Of a stretch of 64,000 nucleotides of DNA, positions 45,205 through 52,907 are shown piece after piece; the first letter of the stretch is position 1; the number at the start of each line of letters is the position of its first letter. The translations under genes were made by a program, and so were the position numbers. The DNA comes from SAR324 cluster bacterium (GTDB lineage: Bacteria > SAR324 > NAC60-12). The notes beneath the pieces are model-generated. The model did no database searches. It was not told the DNA's origin and was given only the letters and a program-made list of their open reading frames with translations. The stretch covers positions 3,241 to 67,240 of the forward strand of contig JADGAV010000026.1 of the NCBI GenBank assembly GCA_015231825.1, read 5' to 3'.

Positions 45205-46088
45205 GTTATGTTCAATTCGCTGATATGGTTGGCAAAATGTGAAATCGCATTGAGGAAGCGCAAGCGATCCGCATCGATTATCTGACCTTCATAAAAGGTA
45301 CCGTCAGAGCTCTGTTCAAATTTCCATTCGTTCAGCAATTTGTGAATGCCTTCCGTTGCATTGGCCGGCTTGACCCGGCAGGAAAGCATCTTTCCGGCAA
45401 GTGAATGTTCTCCACTTGCTTCATCAAGAACAATTTTGCCACAATCCAGCTCGATGATCCGATTGATCAAAGGGAGCAGCTCGTCTACACGGTGACTGCT
45501 TAAAATCATCGTTGTCTGTTCCTGAATCTGACTCAACCTCAAGAAAAATGCTTTTCTTCCTTCCGGATCAAGATTGGCGGCAGGTTCATCCATGATCAGA
45601 ATTGAGGGTTCCTTTGCCAAAGCCAGGGCGATCAACAATTTCTGTTTCATTCCGCCTGAAAGTTTCAAGAATGGCTTTTTTCCATGCTCCCCGACATCCA
45701 GACCCAAATCTTCAGCAACCTGACTTATTTTGGAAACGTTGGAATATTGGTTCAGTTTTGCAGAAAACTGCAGCAGCTCATGCACGCTCATTTGAATCGG
45801 AGGAGAATGCTGGGGGACAAATCCGATGTGCTGCAGGACCTCTACTCGATTTTTTCGGGGATGGGCTCCCGCCACCACGACTTGCCCTTCATGATGATAC
45901 TGCCCAAGCAAAGTTCGGATCAAAGTCGTTTTCCCTGCCCCGTTTTGACCAATCAATGCAATGCGGTCTCCCTGGACAATCGTCAAATCAACCTTATCCA
46001 GCACAGCATGCCTGGAAAATTTTTTCCCAACCTGCTGCAGCTGAATGATTGCTTCATTTTTCAGAGTCTTTTTGCCCAATTCACGCAT
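45201..46088 (-). CDS. nosF: NosF ABC transporter ATPase
   Basis: 295 aa from the ATG at 46088, which overlaps the nosD stop by 8 nt. The longer frame (to 46148) would read the antisense-like low-complexity repeat of the nosD tail, giving an Arg/Lys/Met-rich extension, so I reject it. Walker A GQNGAGKTT, signature LSGGMKQKL and Walker B ILIMDEPAANLDPEG are clear. It powers NosY for CuZ assembly. Confidence 0.9.
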   Translation of the reverse strand: MRELGKKTLKNEAIIQLQQVGKKFSRHAVLDKVDLTIVQGDRIALIGQNGAGKTTLIRTLLGQYHHEGQVVVAGAHPRKNRVEVLQHIGFVPQHSPPIQMSVHELLQFSAKLNQYSNVSKISQVAEDLGLDVGEHGKKPFLKLSGGMKQKLLIALALAKEPSILIMDEPAANLDPEGRKAFFLRLSQIQEQTTMILSSHRVDELLPLINRIIELDCGKIVLDEASGEHSLAGKMLSCRVKPANATEGIHKLLNEWKFEQSSDGTFYEGQIIDADRLRFLNAISHFANHISELNIT

Positions 46089-47400
46089 CGTTTTCCTTAT
46101 CATCTTCATCCTCGTCTTCATCCTCATCCTCGTCTTCCGGTATTTCAAATTCCAGATTCGCGGATGACAGACGCAGAGGAGAATCCATTGAGAAAATTGG
46201 TTTTTCGTCTCTGACCAGGAGGCGGGGTTCCGAGAGAGGAAGCAGCCTGGATAAAAAATTAATGGTGCTGATCACCGGAGAACCAAAATAGAACTTGATC
46301 CAGGGATGATCATTCCAAATTCGATCGAGATATGCATAGTTGGTATAAGTTGAATCTCCATAGCCGTTCCGGTCCCGATCAAATCCTTCAAAATCACTCC
46401 AGTAGTTTCCTTCCCACACATTTTTTACCCCCGTTCCATTGGCATGCACCGAAAGATTGTCCAAATTATCCACCAATGCGTTTCCTTTGAATACATTGCG
46501 CTTTAAGGTGCTGTGTAGGACCAGACCCTCCACATTATACCCGATCTGGTTTCCCTGTACTAAATTGTAAGCCCAAGGATCGTGAGGGGATTGATCCAGA
46601 TAAATTCCCATCGTGCAGTAAATGATCTTGTTGAACCGGACAATCATGTTGTCAACTTCCTTCATCCCGATCCCCATCCCTATACCTCCCAAAGAGTATC
46701 GAATATCGTTGTGTTCGAGAATCGAATCTTTGGAATACATCAAAAAAATTCCCACCGCATTGTGCTGATAACGATTGTTTCTGACTAGATTTTTCCCTGT
46801 ATACATAAAATGAAGACCATAACGATTGTTTCGGCCTTCATTGTTTTCAATCAGGTTTTCATTGGAATACCAGACAACCATGTCACGAGAATCATGAATG
46901 AAGTTTTCTCGAAAATGGTTTCGGTGACTGGCCCAGACGCGGACGCCATCACCTCTTAAACCAAGTTTTCTCACTTTAGAAGAAATTTCATTGCCATAGA
47001 TTTGATTGTCATGAGCTTCTTTCAGATCAATACCAAAAAGGGTATCGTAAATTCGATTGTTCAGGATTTTATTTTTTGACGATAACAGCACAATGCCGGC
47101 ATCAATTTGATCATGACTGTCCCCGGAATTCGTGATGGCAATATTGCTGATGCTGACTCCATCTGCCTTGATTGTAATGACCGAGCCATGCCCTCCGCCA
47201 TCTACGATAACATTTCCGCGACCCTTAAGAACAATTGCGTGACTGATCACCACAGGACCTTGGTAGACTCCCGGTTCAAGAATCAAGGTCTGCCCCTCGG
47301 CGGTTCGATCAATCATCGCCTGCAACGCGGTACCCGCCTGGATCGAGAACCCCCACCCCAGGAATAGAAAGGCCAGCAAAAACGTTCGTCGATTGATCAT
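46081..47400 (-). CDS. nosD: NosD periplasmic CuZ-maturation protein with acidic tail
   Basis: 439 aa with a signal peptide (residues 1-22). A right-handed beta-helix of parallel-beta repeats covers ~30-350 (repeated N-x-I-x-x-N units, for example NKIIYCTMGIYLDQSPHD). The extreme C-terminus is a run of alternating Asp and Glu (residues ~418-433) encoded by a GAN trinucleotide microsatellite. NosD binds NosL and the NosFY transporter during CuZ assembly. Its ATG overlaps the nosB-like stop (ATGA). Confidence 0.92.
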   Translation of the reverse strand: MINRRTFLLAFLFLGWGFSIQAGTALQAMIDRTAEGQTLILEPGVYQGPVVISHAIVLKGRGNVIVDGGGHGSVITIKADGVSISNIAITNSGDSHDQIDAGIVLLSSKNKILNNRIYDTLFGIDLKEAHDNQIYGNEISSKVRKLGLRGDGVRVWASHRNHFRENFIHDSRDMVVWYSNENLIENNEGRNNRYGLHFMYTGKNLVRNNRYQHNAVGIFLMYSKDSILEHNDIRYSLGGIGMGIGMKEVDNMIVRFNKIIYCTMGIYLDQSPHDPWAYNLVQGNQIGYNVEGLVLHSTLKRNVFKGNALVDNLDNLSVHANGTGVKNVWEGNYWSDFEGFDRDRNGYGDSTYTNYAYLDRIWNDHPWIKFYFGSPVISTINFLSRLLPLSEPRLLVRDEKPIFSMDSPLRLSSANLEFEIPEDEDEDEDEDEDDKENDA

Positions 47401-48215
47401 ATTGATGCCAATTCTTTCAGGGCACGTCTTTTGACCAGAACAGAAAGTCCCAAAAATCCAAAGCTGGCCAGCAAAATATAAAAACCCGGTGCTGGATAGG
47501 AATGAGTGACGAACTGGGCAACTTTGCCATCGCCAAAAACAGTGGGCATGAAAGGTTTGACTTTAAACGCACCATAGTCATGCAAATTGTGTCCAAACCA
47601 ATAAAGCCAATAACTATAAAAACCAAGATAATACCATGGCATCAAAGCAGGAATTAATCCCAGCAACCACCACCCGGGGCCATTGTAAAACAGGAATGCA
47701 ACAATCATCAGAAAAAATGCCAAATAGACAAAAGGGACGAGTTTCCTCAGAAAAAATGCCCCTACATCCATTGGATCCATTCCTATGTAGTGATTGATCA
47801 CGTTCATTTCAACCACCTTCCCTTTGAAATCGGTCAAGGTGAAAAATACCGGAATTCCATCTGGATATGATTCTTTGGGATATTGAGGAGCTTCCAATGA
47901 GACTCTCCAGATCGGCAAAGTATGATAACCGATCAAATAACTCCGAATCCCTTCAGGGGCATATTCGTAGATTACTTCACCCAGGTATTTGACCTGTTCC
48001 GGAGGAACTTCCCGTTCTTCGGCTTCCTCCTCGTCAATAAAAAAGGAAAATGGTTGGAATGACAGATTGTCTTCATCAAACTCCACTTCACCAGAAATAG
48101 GATCTCTGTATTCCCATACACTTCCTCCCAGATAAGAAAACGCAAAAAATAATAAGCCAATTACTGCCAACACCTTGCTTAGGGTCAGGCGTCCTTGAAT
48201 TTCTTTTTTATCCAC
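47397..48215 (-). CDS. nosB: NosB-like membrane protein, first gene of the nos unit
   Basis: 272 aa. I chose the GTG at 48215 because GGAG lies 7 nt upstream; a GTG at 48233 is the alternative. A first helix (~14-33) is followed by a ~120-residue extracytoplasmic domain with the motif VVEMNVINHYIGMDPMDVG, then three or four more helices and a basic C-terminus. Its position directly before nosD matches nosB of clade II clusters. The gene sits ~270 nt downstream of a predicted FNR-like promoter. No biochemical role is established. Confidence 0.7.
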   Translation of the reverse strand: MDKKEIQGRLTLSKVLAVIGLLFFAFSYLGGSVWEYRDPISGEVEFDEDNLSFQPFSFFIDEEEAEEREVPPEQVKYLGEVIYEYAPEGIRSYLIGYHTLPIWRVSLEAPQYPKESYPDGIPVFFTLTDFKGKVVEMNVINHYIGMDPMDVGAFFLRKLVPFVYLAFFLMIVAFLFYNGPGWWLLGLIPALMPWYYLGFYSYWLYWFGHNLHDYGAFKVKPFMPTVFGDGKVAQFVTHSYPAPGFYILLASFGFLGLSVLVKRRALKELASI

Positions 48216-48483
48216 AGCAGTTCTCCATTCCACTCGTTACGGTTCAAATGTCATTCATTCAATCTTTCAAGTTTTCACTTTCTCTTCCTCCCGGAATAAT
48301 TCCATGACGTTGATTTCATTATTCACAACAGCAAATTTTCAATGAACAGTTTTGCCTGTAATTCAGCCACAAATTTGGGCCGTATTCCCGTCCCTGTTCT
48401 GTCGTGAAGACCGGAATTCCTGTTCAAAATCGAAGTGGGCAAGGCCATTGTTGATTAATAAAAATCACACACAGCATGGTAAT
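48216..48483 (-). other. Long 5' leader of the nosB unit
   Basis: About 270 nt between the predicted start of transcription and the nosB-like start codon. I find no open frame with a ribosome site. It could carry leader structure, but no known riboswitch is recognisable. Confidence 0.4.
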
Positions 48484-48526
48484 TTTATACGAGTTTAAGG
48501 ATCAGCTGAATATGATGGATATCATA
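48484..48526 (-). promoter_or_regulatory. nosB-unit promoter with FNR-family-like inverted repeat
   Basis: TATGAT-N4-ATCATA (48511-48526) is a perfect 6+4+6 inverted repeat. On the minus strand exactly 21 nt separate it from a TATAAA -10 element (48489-48484), the spacing of a class II CRP/FNR-activated promoter. It shares half-site and spacing with the nosZ promoter (TATGAC-N4-GTCATA). Confidence 0.7.
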
Positions 48527-48740
48527 CTTTTAGGAATTTGCCTTAAAGCTTCAGACCTCTCACCGGTTATCCAAGGTTCCGGGTTCTTTGCGAGTTTACT
48601 AGCATTTCTGTAAAAAGTTGGCGTAAGCATGGGGCAAAGACCCCAAGCCTCAATCTGAGGAAACAGAAACTCGTTTGAACTCCTCTATCTCCAATCTGCA
48701 GTATCCGCCACGCTGGGAAAAACTTTTAATTCTCCTATCC

Positions 48741-48784
48741 TACGTAGTATTGCGGATAGACAAAGGCACCTTTTGGGATAAGAT
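48741..48784 (+). promoter_or_regulatory. TACGTA-family promoter, copy A (usp)
   Basis: TACGTA (48741-48746), 6 nt, CGGATAGAC (48753-48761), 17 nt, then TAAGAT (48779-48784). The last element fits a sigma70 -10 and ATAGAC takes the -35 position. The predicted start is near 48791, about 50 nt before the Usp ATG. The TACGTA box would sit just upstream of -35, where a class II activator binds. Confidence 0.8.
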
Positions 48785-48840
48785 AAACTAAATTGTTCAA
48801 TAAATTTAATATGAACGACAATCCACTATTGGAGGTGAAG

Positions 48841-49701
48841 ATGACTAAAAAAATCCTGGTGCCGCTCGATAACAGTGAAATAAGTAAGGAGCTGGTAAAA
48901 ATAGCGGACGAGTGGGCACAGCGTAGCTCGGCGGAACTGTTTTTTCTGCATGTCGGAACAAAGGAAGGCAAAGATGGAATCGAAGAAAACCGCCGGTTTT
49001 CTGATTTTCTAAACGCGATGGATATCAAAGCGGGATACCGATTCCAATTTCGAACAGGAACTTTCTATCATGAAATTCTGGAACAGGAGCAGGAAATTCA
49101 GCCGGATTTGATCATCATGGGAGCCCACCGCCACACGATGTTGGGGCGCATGTTTTTGGGGAGCAATACCAAATATGTCATCCATCACTGTGCCTGTCCC
49201 GTCTATGTCTACAAGCAGCAGAAATTGTTTTTTGAAAACAAGATCATCGTTCCAATTGATTACTCGGAAGTCAACAAACCCGTCGTCCAACTGGCTGATG
49301 AATGGGGACAAAGAACTCATTCGGAACTCTATTTCATAGGAGTCGACCCCTATCCTGAATCTTCAGTCAAAAGCTACTTTCCGGATGTCGGCATTGCGGA
49401 TACCAACTCAAGTGCCTATCAAATGGAACAGGAAAAGATTCAGACACAGATCCAGCATCAGGAATCGGCACTGCAGCGATTTGTATCTTCCTGCGAAATC
49501 AAATCCAAATATCATTGTATGCACAAATTTGGAGAGCCCTATATCAAAATTCTTGAGTTGCAAAAATACATTGATGCAGGATTGATCGTGATGGCTGCCC
49601 ATTCCCATACGATGCTCAGCCGCCTTTTTATCGGAAGCAATACCGACTATCTTTTGCATCATGCAAGCTGCCCGATGTATGTTTACAAAGAAGGCAAATA
49701 G
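48841..49701 (+). CDS. Tandem universal stress protein (two Usp domains)
   Basis: 286 aa from the ATG at 48841 with GGAGG 5 nt upstream; an ATG at 48811 and a TTG at 48793 lack that site. Two Usp domains are visible, ~1-140 and ~145-286, each opening with KILVPLD or KIIVPID and each ending in the ATP-loop pattern GAHRHTMLGRMFLGSNTKYVIHHCACPVYV or AAHSHTMLSRLFIGSNTDYLLHHASCPMYV in outline. The G-x2-G-x9-G(S/T) pattern suggests nucleotide binding. Tandem Usp proteins accompany hypoxia and energy stress in many bacteria. Confidence 0.9.
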   Translation: MTKKILVPLDNSEISKELVKIADEWAQRSSAELFFLHVGTKEGKDGIEENRRFSDFLNAMDIKAGYRFQFRTGTFYHEILEQEQEIQPDLIIMGAHRHTMLGRMFLGSNTKYVIHHCACPVYVYKQQKLFFENKIIVPIDYSEVNKPVVQLADEWGQRTHSELYFIGVDPYPESSVKSYFPDVGIADTNSSAYQMEQEKIQTQIQHQESALQRFVSSCEIKSKYHCMHKFGEPYIKILELQKYIDAGLIVMAAHSHTMLSRLFIGSNTDYLLHHASCPMYVYKEGK

Positions 49702-49822
49702 AAGGAATGTTTCCCGCCCGGGTGCCTCACTGAATTCAACATTCGTGAGGGCATCCTGCAGATTCGGAGAAAGCCGGGGACTTCGGGTGCCGGTTTCTTA
49801 TTATTGGCAAAAATATGTCGTC

Positions 49823-49866
49823 TACGTATTTTTACGGATAGACAATCAGTCAACGCGAGGTATTAT
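49823..49866 (+). promoter_or_regulatory. TACGTA-family promoter, copy B (59-aa protein)
   Basis: TACGTA (49823-49828), 6 nt, CGGATAGAC (49835-49843), 17 nt, TATTAT (49861-49866). It drives the 59-aa gene 92 nt further on. Here the TACG direct repeat is complete: TACG recurs 10 bp after the first, one helical turn. Confidence 0.8.
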
Positions 49867-49957
49867 GAGACAAAAGCACCCGAATTTCCTCCGGTGATTC
49901 CCAACCCGGATATTGATTCAGAGAAGAGTCTAATTTTTAGTGATGAGGAGAATTGTC

Positions 49958-50137
49958 ATGCTGGAAAAAAAGGATGATTCAAAAAAAATTGCAAGAGAAG
50001 AAATTCAGAAGGCCATGATAGAATTCTTAAATCATGGCGGGCAGATTCAGGTTTTGCCCTCCCCTGAAGTAACTTATCCTAACTATGTAGGTTCCGAAAA
50101 ATATCAGATTTTTGAAAGCGCAAAAAACTTGTTTTAG
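49958..50137 (+). CDS. Small hypothetical protein (59 aa) under a TACGTA-family promoter
   Basis: 59 aa from the ATG at 49958, chosen over 49940 because AGGAG lies 7 nt before it. The N-terminal half is charged and helical (MLEKKDDSKKIAREEIQKAM), followed by IEFLNHGGQIQVLPSPEVTYPNYVG. There is no membrane segment or Cys. It is followed by a terminator hairpin, so it is a separate transcription unit. I recognise no family; regulated expression with the Usp and CBS genes suggests a stress role such as ribosome or enzyme inactivation, which is a guess. Confidence 0.65.
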   Translation: MLEKKDDSKKIAREEIQKAMIEFLNHGGQIQVLPSPEVTYPNYVGSEKYQIFESAKNLF

Positions 50138-50150
50138 GAATGAAGAAACG

Positions 50151-50193
50151 GCTGTTCCCGGATCCCGGTTTTTTCAAGGAACAGCTAGTTTTT
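50151..50193 (+). terminator. Terminator after the 59-aa gene
   Basis: GCTGTTCC (50151-50158) pairs with GGAACAGC (50178-50185) and is followed shortly by five T. Inside the loop a second small stem (CCGG/CCGG) is itself followed by six T, so either hairpin could stop transcription. Confidence 0.6.
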
Positions 50194-50367
50194 CTCTGCC
50201 TTGAAAAAAATATTGGGCACACTTCGAAATTCTGAGAGCATCGCTCCGACCTGTTAAACGAAACAAGGATCCGCCTGATCAAGGTTGGCATTCCAGTTCT
50301 TTCCCCGCCATTATTTTTTTAATTCGTCTGTTTGCTGTCCCGAACTTTCCACTTTGAAAGGTAAAAC

Positions 50368-50411
50368 TACGTAGTTTTACGAATAGGAAAAACTTTCAAT
50401 TTAGATAAAAT
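50368..50411 (+). promoter_or_regulatory. TACGTA-family promoter, copy C (CBS protein)
   Basis: TACGTA (50368-50373), 6 nt, CGAATAGGA (50380-50388), 17 nt, TAAAAT (50406-50411). The left box lies in a perfect 16-bp palindrome AAAACTACGTAGTTTT. The predicted start is about 68 nt before the CBS gene ATG. Confidence 0.78.
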
Positions 50412-50485
50412 GAAGCCAAAGTCGTTTATTCTTTGCTGTCCAGTCGAAAATTGTTGCGAAAGAGAAATTTTCGAGGAGAAAAGCT

Positions 50486-50923
50486 ATGCTGACTATCAAA
50501 GACATCATGACGAAAGAGATCCATTCTTTGCACTCGACTCAATCGCTGTACCTTGCCCGTGCTATGATGAAAACTCAACATATACGCCATATTCCGATTG
50601 TCAACGCCGACCAGGAATTTGTCGGCCTGCTTAGCCATCGGGACCTGCTCGCTCTGAGCGTTTCACAACTGGCCGGTATTGAGGAGACTGAGCAAATGGA
50701 ATTGGATCAGCATACTCCGATTGTCAGTGTCATGAAAACGGATATTGTTACCGTCAGTGAGGATCTGGATCTTTCTTCTGCAATAGCAATTCTCCTCGAA
50801 AACAAATACGGCTGCCTGCCGGTCGTCAATGGAGAAAATCTTGTTGGTATCGTCACTGCAGCAGACTTCCTGCAATTGACACTTGATTTGATGCAAAAAA
50901 CAGATCAAAAACACTCTGAGTGA
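50486..50923 (+). CDS. CBS-pair domain protein
   Basis: 145 aa from the ATG at 50486 with GAGGAG 8 nt upstream. Two CBS motifs fill the protein: TIKDIMTKEIHSLHSTQSL with HIPIVNADQEFVGLLSHRDLLAL, and SVMKTDIVTVSEDLDLSSA with CLPVVNGENLVGIVTAADFLQL. CBS pairs bind adenosine nucleotides and sense energy charge. There is no catalytic domain, so it probably regulates partners. The diguanylate cyclase gene follows 80 nt on. Confidence 0.88.
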   Translation: MLTIKDIMTKEIHSLHSTQSLYLARAMMKTQHIRHIPIVNADQEFVGLLSHRDLLALSVSQLAGIEETEQMELDQHTPIVSVMKTDIVTVSEDLDLSSAIAILLENKYGCLPVVNGENLVGIVTAADFLQLTLDLMQKTDQKHSE

Positions 50924-51003
50924 AAACGATCGAGACTAAATGAACAACAGGGACGTTCTCCAAATGTTTCTTTCTCAATTCCAATTCAAACAAACGCAAG
51001 CCC

Positions 51004-51723
51004 ATGTTCAAATTTCTCGGGGCAAAATATCATCCTGTTCAATGGGCCTTACTGGGAGCAGTTCTCAGTTTGGGTGCCCCGATTGGATTGTGGATTTTGT
51101 TGAAAATTGGATTCCACAAAAGCGAAGAAGTATTCTTCACCGTTTATTTGTACAGCGGCGTTTCCACGCTGATCGCCTTCTCGGTTTTTGGTTTTGCTGC
51201 TGGTTCATTAATGCAGAAAATCGAGCATCTTTCGTTCTATGACCATTTGACAGGCTTATTCAATCGACGCTATTTTCTGGAACAGTTTGACGAATTACTG
51301 GCATTGACGCAGCGCTATCCTCAACCGCTGACCCTGATGATGCTCGATCTGGATCATTTTAAACAGGTGAACGACCGTTTTGGCCATCAAATAGGAGATC
51401 AAACGCTCAAAGCCGTGGCCAATGTGATCGGGATGGAATGTCGTCAAGCCGACACTCCTGCTCGTTATGGAGGAGAGGAATTTATAATCGTATGTCCCAA
51501 TACCAATGAAAACGAAGGCCGTCAGCTAGCGGAAAGGATCCGAGAAGCAGTGAAGGGACTCTCTTCCGCCAAGCTCGGGTTTAGAGGTACTCAGACCATA
51601 TCTATTGGAATGATGACATCGGGAGCGGGACAAAATTTAGAAGGGATGCTGCTCATCGAAAAAGCAGATCGGGCTCTCTATCAGGCAAAAGCCAACGGAA
51701 GGGATCAGGTGGTGCTTGGTTAG
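51004..51723 (+). CDS. Membrane-bound diguanylate cyclase (GGEEF)
   Basis: 239 aa. Two membrane helices (~14-36 and ~47-66) precede a GGDEF domain (~78-239) that begins DHLTGLFNRRYFLEQF. The active site is GGEEF (156-160), with the metal-binding LDLDHFKQVNDRFGH earlier. RxxD (147-150) lies exactly five residues before GGEEF, the product-inhibition I-site. It makes cyclic di-GMP from GTP. It follows the CBS gene by 80 nt and may be transcribed with it, linking nucleotide status to c-di-GMP. Confidence 0.92.
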   Translation: MFKFLGAKYHPVQWALLGAVLSLGAPIGLWILLKIGFHKSEEVFFTVYLYSGVSTLIAFSVFGFAAGSLMQKIEHLSFYDHLTGLFNRRYFLEQFDELLALTQRYPQPLTLMMLDLDHFKQVNDRFGHQIGDQTLKAVANVIGMECRQADTPARYGGEEFIIVCPNTNENEGRQLAERIREAVKGLSSAKLGFRGTQTISIGMMTSGAGQNLEGMLLIEKADRALYQAKANGRDQVVLG

Positions 51724-51824
51724 CTGCGGCATTGATTTTGTTTTGCTGTCAGGACCGGCAAAAGCGACTTCTGACCGCCTTTGCCTTTCTGGAAACGAAA
51801 AAAAAAACGTACCACTTTGCCGAA

Positions 51825-52475
51825 TTACATCGGTTCCTGATGGAGGAAAGAAATCACCTTGAATTGGGCTTCAAGCGAAGTCCTCAACCGCTTTTCATCA
51901 TCACAGGTAAGATGCAGTGTGACGATCTTGTTCCCTCCTGTTTTTTCGGGTGAGGTGATCACACTGTGGATTTGATATTCATTGCTGCTGATGGCCTGCA
52001 GCACCTTTACGAGTTGCCCCGGTTTGTCTTCCAGTTCCAATTCGACTCGAGTGCAGGAACTGTCAACATCCATGGCTTCCATTAAGAATTTCAGTATATC
52101 CCCTGTTGTAATAATTCCTACAAGTTTACCATCTTCAACGACCGGAAGGCCCCCAAATTTGCGATCATGCATTACTTTTGCTGCCTGCTCCAATGGCATA
52201 GAAGGAGGAACACTCACGACGTTCTTTGTCATGATTTCTTCTACCTGAATTTTCCCCAATAAGTAGAGGAGCTCATGGATATCCAGCGAGGTTGCATCCG
52301 ACGCCGATGCTTTTCGAACATCTCGATCAGTAACAATTCCCACCAGGTGATTATTTTCGTCAACAACCGGCAGATGGCGAATATCGTGCTTTTTGATCAA
52401 TCCGCTGGCGTCCATTAAAGATTGATCACGTCTCAAAACGACTAGATCTTTTACCATTCTTTTTCCAACGAACAT
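51825..52475 (-). CDS. CBS-pair protein with C-terminal ACT domain
   Basis: 216 aa from the ATG at 52475 with AGGAGG upstream. Residues ~1-135 form a CBS pair (MVKDLVVLRRDQSLMDA, HLPVVDENNHLVGIVTDRDV, VEEIMTKNVVSVPPSMPL, GLPVVEDGKLVGIITTGDIL). Residues ~140-216 form an ACT-like domain (VELELEDKPGQLVKVLQAISSNEYQIHSVITSPE). This pairing resembles AcuB-type proteins, which bind nucleotides and small ligands. It has its own copy of the TACGTA-family promoter on the minus strand and ends tail-to-tail with the cyclase gene. Confidence 0.88.
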   Translation of the reverse strand: MFVGKRMVKDLVVLRRDQSLMDASGLIKKHDIRHLPVVDENNHLVGIVTDRDVRKASASDATSLDIHELLYLLGKIQVEEIMTKNVVSVPPSMPLEQAAKVMHDRKFGGLPVVEDGKLVGIITTGDILKFLMEAMDVDSSCTRVELELEDKPGQLVKVLQAISSNEYQIHSVITSPEKTGGNKIVTLHLTCDDEKRLRTSLEAQFKVISFLHQEPM

Positions 52476-52575
52476 GTGAATCCTCCTGTGATTAAAAACT
52501 TAAAATTAACAATGATGACAACCCTTGCGAAAAACTCGTCCAAAGTTGAAAAATTGTGATCAGCAACAATGTTTC

Positions 52576-52619
52576 ATCATAACGTTAATACAAAAAATGT
52601 CTATCCGGAAATCTACGTA
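52576..52619 (-). promoter_or_regulatory. TACGTA-family promoter, copy D (CBS-ACT protein)
   Basis: On the minus strand: TACGTA (52619-52614), 6 nt, CGGATAGAC (52607-52599), 17 nt, TATGAT (52581-52576). The predicted start is about 94 nt before the CBS-ACT ATG. The spacing is identical to copies A to C although the spacer sequences differ. Confidence 0.8.
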
Positions 52620-52907
52620 GGGTTCGTCTCCATCTGTCAAACGAATTTTAAAATCATTGAACCTAAACTGCCTGCTGCAGTTTGCGGTGTCAAGATTAAC
52701 CTCCATTTTCTTAGTGAATCCGCATCTCCCGGCACGGAACCTGAATCCGTTTGTCAAGCTCTTCTGCGGCAATAAATAAGTTGAAAATTGGATTTTATCG
52801 TAATAGGCTGAGGCCGCTTTTTGAAGTAAAATCAAGGGGAAAAAGCGAGCCATTCCTGCTCCGATTCTCTTCCTAATTGAATTCCAAAAAACAAAGAGGT
52901 CAAACCC
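52620..52907. other. Intergenic region upstream of the EF-G paralogue
   Basis: About 290 nt between copy D of the TACGTA promoter and the EF-G-like gene. Open frames on both strands here have no ribosome site or family match. The promoter of the EF-G-like gene should be inside, but I see no convincing element, and no TACGTA-family copy in the plus direction. Confidence 0.4.

Noticed and set aside
46089..46148. Longer N-terminus for NosF
   Set aside because: The extension is the out-of-frame reading of the nosD acidic repeat, giving an implausible Arg/Lys/Met-rich sequence; ATG at 46088 fits the family.
50361..50378. TACGTA palindrome in copy C as a stand-alone restriction-type site
   Set aside because: Its spacing to the other three copies and the -10 elements shows it belongs to the promoter family.
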